Part shown: positions 14,206-17,611 of the stretch, piece after piece
How positions within the stretch are numbered: position 1 is the stretch's first letter
Layout: the number at the start of each line of letters is the position of its first letter
Assembly: GCA_002482815.1 (NCBI GenBank)
Contig: DLGS01000386.1
Span: 1 to 17,611 of the forward strand
DNA length: 17,611 bases
Direction: 5' to 3'
Source: Bacteroidetes bacterium UBA7688
Lineage (GTDB): Bacteria > Bacteroidota > Bacteroidia > Chitinophagales > Chitinophagaceae
Program-made: the position numbers and the translations under genes
The notes under the pieces: model-generated
The model's input: only the letters and a program-made list of their open reading frames with translations
Database searches by the model: none
What the model was told of the DNA's origin: nothing

Positions 14206-15444
14206 ATGGACCTACTAAAATTTATGACAGCAGGAAGCGTTGATGATGGGAAAAGTACCCTGATTGGCCGATTGCTTTTTGATTCAAAGAATATTTTAAT
14301 TGATCAGTTAGATGCCCTTGAGCGAGTTGGGAAAAATAAAAATGGCACGCTCGATTTAGCGTTGCTTACCGATGGGCTCAGAGCAGAGCGGGAGCAGGGT
14401 ATAACGATTGATGTAGCGTATAAATATTTCTCAACGCCAAAAAGAAAATTCATTATTGCAGATGCGCCGGGGCATATTCAATACACCAGAAACATGATAA
14501 CCGGTGCATCAAACACAGATTTAATCATTATCCTTATTGATGCACGAAATGGGGTTGTGGAACAAACCAAAAGACATACAATTATTGCTTCGTTGTTACA
14601 AATACCCAATGTAATAGTTGCTGTAAATAAAATAGACCTGGTGCCGGATGCGGGCAGTGTTTATGAAAGTATCAAAAGAGATTATGTAAAACTTACAAAA
14701 CAATTCTCTCTTAAGAATGTGAATTTTATTCCCATCAGTGCTTTGAATGGTGACAATATTGTAGAGAATACCCGAAGCTTTAATTGGTATAGGGGACCTG
14801 CTTTGCTGGAAATTTTAGAGAATGTAACAATTGAAAATAACATTAATCTGGTCAATGCAAGATTTCCGGTTCAATATGTAATCAGGCCTCAAACTGAGGA
14901 ATGGCTTGACTATCGCGGCTATGCCGGCAAGGTTACCAGCGGAATATTTGCTGTTGGTGAAGAAATTATCGTGCAACCTTCAGGAATTTCTACAATTATC
15001 AAATCGATAGAACAAGACGGGAAACCTGTAAAACAGGCATTCGCCACACAAAGTGCAGTCATACAATTAGAAGATGATATAGATATAAGCCGTGGAGATC
15101 TTATTGTAAAGAAGGATGACGCGCTAAAAGTGACGAATGAAATTGAAGTGATTATTAATTGGATGGACCGAAAAGTTTTAGTTCAGGGCAACAGGTATTT
15201 ACTTCAAATAAACAGCAATATTACTCCGGTTGTCATTTCTGATTTACAGTACCTGATTGACGTCAATACACTTGAAAAACACAACTCGCCTTCTGAAGTG
15301 AAACTTAATGAAATCGTTAAAGCTTCCATCAAAACCGCTCGGCCTGTAGCTATAGACTCCTTTGTAAACAATAAATCAACCGGTGCAGGAATTCTTATTG
15401 ATCAAACCAGCAATGTAACGGTTGGAGCAGTAATCATTCAATAA
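14206..15444 (+). CDS. cysN: Sulfate adenylyltransferase subunit 1 (GTPase)
   Basis: CysN is an EF-Tu-like GTPase whose GTP hydrolysis drives APS formation by CysD. Visible motifs are the P-loop GSVDDGKS (10-17), switch region GITID (65-69), DAPGH (86-90) and NKID (141-144). Two beta-barrel domains follow. At 412 residues it is shorter than the E. coli protein (about 475) and has no C-terminal CysC (APS kinase) domain, consistent with an APS-type reductase in the same operon. Confidence 0.96.
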   Translation: MDLLKFMTAGSVDDGKSTLIGRLLFDSKNILIDQLDALERVGKNKNGTLDLALLTDGLRAEREQGITIDVAYKYFSTPKRKFIIADAPGHIQYTRNMITGASNTDLIIILIDARNGVVEQTKRHTIIASLLQIPNVIVAVNKIDLVPDAGSVYESIKRDYVKLTKQFSLKNVNFIPISALNGDNIVENTRSFNWYRGPALLEILENVTIENNINLVNARFPVQYVIRPQTEEWLDYRGYAGKVTSGIFAVGEEIIVQPSGISTIIKSIEQDGKPVKQAFATQSAVIQLEDDIDISRGDLIVKKDDALKVTNEIEVIINWMDRKVLVQGNRYLLQINSNITPVVISDLQYLIDVNTLEKHNSPSEVKLNEIVKASIKTARPVAIDSFVNNKSTGAGILIDQTSNVTVGAVIIQ

Positions 15445-15453
15445 AACTATAAA

Positions 15454-16284
15454 ATGACAAACACCTTTTTAGATGATTTATACCATCAGAATTGCTTGCC
15501 TCACAAGCGCTTTCCTGACAAGCATTTATTGTTTGATTTTGCCGAACAACTGTTTTCTTTTCTATTTACTACAGATCCAAAATCGTATAAAAGTAAAGAA
15601 GAATGGCAGCGCGCTTATGATGGATTAAGCAAAAACCTGAAGCGTTTAATAGTTCAGGTTGAATTGGAGGAGCAGAAGGCACAGCGTATTACAGAAGCTT
15701 TTTTTAGAGCCCTTGAGGAAATCTATCCTCAATTGCTTGTTGATGCTACAACGATTGCTCAGTTTGATCCTGCTGCCGTTTCTATTGATGAAGTATTCAT
15801 TGCCTATCCTGGTTTTTTTGCTACGGCCATATATCGTTTTGCTCATCAGTTACACTCACAAAAGGCAGTACTCATTGCCAGGCTTTTATCTGAATATGCT
15901 CACAGTAAAACCGGTATCGATATTCATCCTGCTGCAGTGATCGGCTCTTCTTTTTTTATTGATCACGGAACAGGCATTGTAATTGGGGAGTCAGCTACGA
16001 TTGGTAATAACGTAAAAATCTATCAGGGAGTAACGCTTGGAGCCTTGTCGGTAGCAAAAGAATTAGCATCGCAAAAAAGACATCCTACCATTATGGACAA
16101 TGTCACCATTTATTCTGGTGCAACCATACTTGGAGGCAAGACCATCGTTGGTGAGAACAGTATCATCGGAGGAAATGTATGGTTAACCAAAAGCGTGGAA
16201 CCTAATTCTATTGTGTATCACAAAAGTGAAATAATAGTTAGAGATAAGAACCCATTACCGGAATCGTTAGACTTTATAATTTAA
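15454..16284 (+). CDS. cysE: Serine O-acetyltransferase
   Basis: CysE makes O-acetylserine, the carbon acceptor for sulfide. An alpha-helical N-terminal half (about 1-150) is followed by a left-handed beta-helix of hexapeptide repeats (about 155-250). By alignment to E. coli CysE from memory, the catalytic residues are D156 (GIDIHPA), H171 (IDHGTGIVIGE) and H210 (QKRHPTI). The C-terminal tail (HKSEIIVRDKNPLPE) differs from the usual GVPARIVG end, so feedback binding of cysteine may differ. Length is 276 residues. It lies 9 bp after cysN and 22 bp before cysK. Confidence 0.93.
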   Translation: MTNTFLDDLYHQNCLPHKRFPDKHLLFDFAEQLFSFLFTTDPKSYKSKEEWQRAYDGLSKNLKRLIVQVELEEQKAQRITEAFFRALEEIYPQLLVDATTIAQFDPAAVSIDEVFIAYPGFFATAIYRFAHQLHSQKAVLIARLLSEYAHSKTGIDIHPAAVIGSSFFIDHGTGIVIGESATIGNNVKIYQGVTLGALSVAKELASQKRHPTIMDNVTIYSGATILGGKTIVGENSIIGGNVWLTKSVEPNSIVYHKSEIIVRDKNPLPESLDFII

Positions 16285-16306
16285 AATTTAAAACAAAAAA
16301 ATAGAA

Positions 16307-17218
16307 ATGAAAGCAAATAATATTTTAGAGACGATCGGAAATACGCCTCATCTCAAATTGAATAAACTATTTACCAAGGGCCCGCAAGTGTGGATTAAGC
16401 TGGAGCGTAGCAACCCCGGTGGAAGCATCAAAGATCGTATTGCGCTTGCAATGATTGAGGACGCAGAACAAAGAGGTTTGCTAACAAAGAACAGTACAAT
16501 TATAGAGCCCACCTCGGGTAATACAGGGATTGGTCTTGCATTGGTTGCCGCAGTGAAAGGCTATAAAATCATACTGGTAATGCCGGAATCTATGAGCATT
16601 GAGCGTCGTAAAATCATGTCTGCTTATGGTGCAACATTTGAATTGACTCCAAGGGAAAAGGGAATGAAAGGAGCCATAGAACGTGCAAGGGAATTGGCTG
16701 AAACGATTCCCGATTCCTGGATACCTCAACAATTCGACAATCAGGCCAATAGTGAAATACATAGGAAAACAACCGCATTGGAAATATTGAATGACTTCCC
16801 TGAAGGGATAGACTATCTGGTGACTGGTGTAGGAACAGGAGGCCATATCACTGGAGTTGCCGAGATACTGAAAGAGAAATTTCCTGCATTGAAAATTTAT
16901 GCTGTAGAACCCGAATTGTCTCCGGTATTAAGTGGTGGGCAAGCGTCACCTCATCCACTGCAAGGTATTGGAGCCGGGTTTGTGCCGGGAATTTTGAATA
17001 CTCAGATTTTGGATGGAATTATTAAGGTTAGTAAAAGTGATGCCTTTTTGTTTGCCCAAAGAATTGCAAAGGAGGAAGGTGTTTTTTCAGGCATTTCTAC
17101 AGGTGCATCGCTCGCAGCCGTGTCACAAATTATTGAGGAAATCCCATCAAATTCAATCATACTGACTTTCAATTATGACACAGGGGAACGATACCTGTCT
17201 GTCGAAGATCTTTATTAA
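16307..17218 (+). CDS. cysK: Cysteine synthase (O-acetylserine sulfhydrylase)
   Basis: This PLP enzyme (fold type II) joins O-acetylserine and sulfide to form cysteine. The PLP lysine is K42 in NPGGSIKDRIA. The substrate loop TSGNTG is at 69-74 and the phosphate-binding loop GVGTGGHITG at 174-183. PESMSIERRKIM (93-104), KGMKGAI (118-124) and IGAGFVPGILN (221-231) resemble CysK more than CysM. The terminal YDTGERYLSVEDLY aligns with the GERYLS end of CysK. Length is 303 residues. It probably takes sulfide from the sulfite reductase expected further downstream. Confidence 0.95.
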   Translation: MKANNILETIGNTPHLKLNKLFTKGPQVWIKLERSNPGGSIKDRIALAMIEDAEQRGLLTKNSTIIEPTSGNTGIGLALVAAVKGYKIILVMPESMSIERRKIMSAYGATFELTPREKGMKGAIERARELAETIPDSWIPQQFDNQANSEIHRKTTALEILNDFPEGIDYLVTGVGTGGHITGVAEILKEKFPALKIYAVEPELSPVLSGGQASPHPLQGIGAGFVPGILNTQILDGIIKVSKSDAFLFAQRIAKEEGVFSGISTGASLAAVSQIIEEIPSNSIILTFNYDTGERYLSVEDLY

Positions 17219-17237
17219 AACCATTAATTTTTAAGTA

Positions 17238-17611
17238 ATGAATGCAAGCAAAGTAATCCTTATTGGTGCAGGTCCTGGTGACCCGGAATTATTAACCCTG
17301 AAAGCCGTCAGGTATCTTCAGATAGCAGATGTGGTTTTAATAGACAGACTCGTTAGTGAGGCTATATTGTATCAGTGGGTTAATCCCAAAGCACAAATAA
17401 TATTTGTAGGAAAGGAAGGTCGTAATGCTGCTTCTTTTAAGCAAAAAAGCATCAATGATTTATTGATAGAGCATGCAGTAAATGGTCAGATTGTAGTACG
17501 ATTAAAAGGAGGGGATGTTGCTTTTTTTTCAAATGTTTTGGATGAAATACAAACCCTCTCGGATTATGATATTCCTTTTGAAATTGTACCTGGAATCACG
17601 GCGGCCTCCGG
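17238..17611 (+). CDS. cobA: Uroporphyrinogen-III C-methyltransferase (5' part; runs off right edge)
   Basis: SUMT methylates uroporphyrinogen III twice, using SAM, to make precorrin-2, the precursor of siroheme. Siroheme is the cofactor of sulfite reductase, which explains its place here. About 124 codons are visible from the ATG at 17238. The SAM-site motif GAGPGDPELLTLKA is at 10-23, VRLKGGD near 88-94 and VPGITAASG at the right edge. The usual GGDPFIFGRG is replaced by GGDVAFFSNV. The gene begins 19 bp after cysK, so it belongs to the same operon. Confidence 0.93.
   Translation, partial: MNASKVILIGAGPGDPELLTLKAVRYLQIADVVLIDRLVSEAILYQWVNPKAQIIFVGKEGRNAASFKQKSINDLLIEHAVNGQIVVRLKGGDVAFFSNVLDEIQTLSDYDIPFEIVPGITAAS

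Noticed and set aside
1..17611. CRISPR arrays, tRNA/rRNA genes, insertion sequences or prophage genes
   Set aside because: No spaced repeat array, transposase, integrase or RNA gene pattern was seen; the content is ordinary chromosomal metabolism and signalling.

Overview
The window looks like chromosomal DNA of a Bacteroidota member, most likely from the Chitinophagia/Sphingobacteriia/Cytophagia side; genus cannot be told. Four things suggest this: an AT-rich composition, genes without clear Shine-Dalgarno sites, candidate promoters of the TTTG-N19-TAnnTTTG type (best case 12016-12046), and a propeller-type LytS-like sensor kinase paired with a LytTR regulator.

Region 1 (1-4484) is read on the minus strand. 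A kinase gene (TTG start at 4400) and a LytTR response regulator gene lie 37 bp apart, closed by an intrinsic terminator at about 657-685. Beyond it is the 5' part of a secreted protein of unknown function that runs off the left edge. A 12-bp perfect direct repeat with a 20-bp period (578-609) lies just upstream of a candidate -7 box for that gene, where an activator such as the LytTR protein could bind.

Region 2 (4836-11988) is a complete, tightly packed histidine operon, hisG-D-C-B-H-A-F-I(E). HisB and HisI are bifunctional, so the eight genes cover the whole pathway from PRPP and ATP to histidine. Four junctions are ATGA overlaps and the other three have gaps of 2-3 bp. The leader has a ribosome-attenuation layout: a short ORF with five His codons in a six-codon stretch, a downstream segment that can pair with the terminator arm, and a strong intrinsic terminator ending about 13 bp before hisG.

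Region 3 (12016-17611) is a sulfate-assimilation and cysteine operon: cysH (APS-reductase type), cysD, cysN, cysE, cysK and the start of a siroheme-forming uroporphyrinogen methyltransferase gene that runs off the right edge. Its roughly 500-nt leader holds two apparent sensors in series. The first is a SAM-I (S-box) riboswitch with a clear antiterminator/terminator choice. The second is a 36-codon ORF ending in a run of cysteine codons (CCCCCHSHCC). This suggests that SAM and cysteinyl-tRNA (cysteine) supply are read one after the other on the same transcript. It is the most interesting feature of the window.

Both biosynthetic operons therefore appear to be controlled by early transcript termination, sensing their own end products or derivatives of them.
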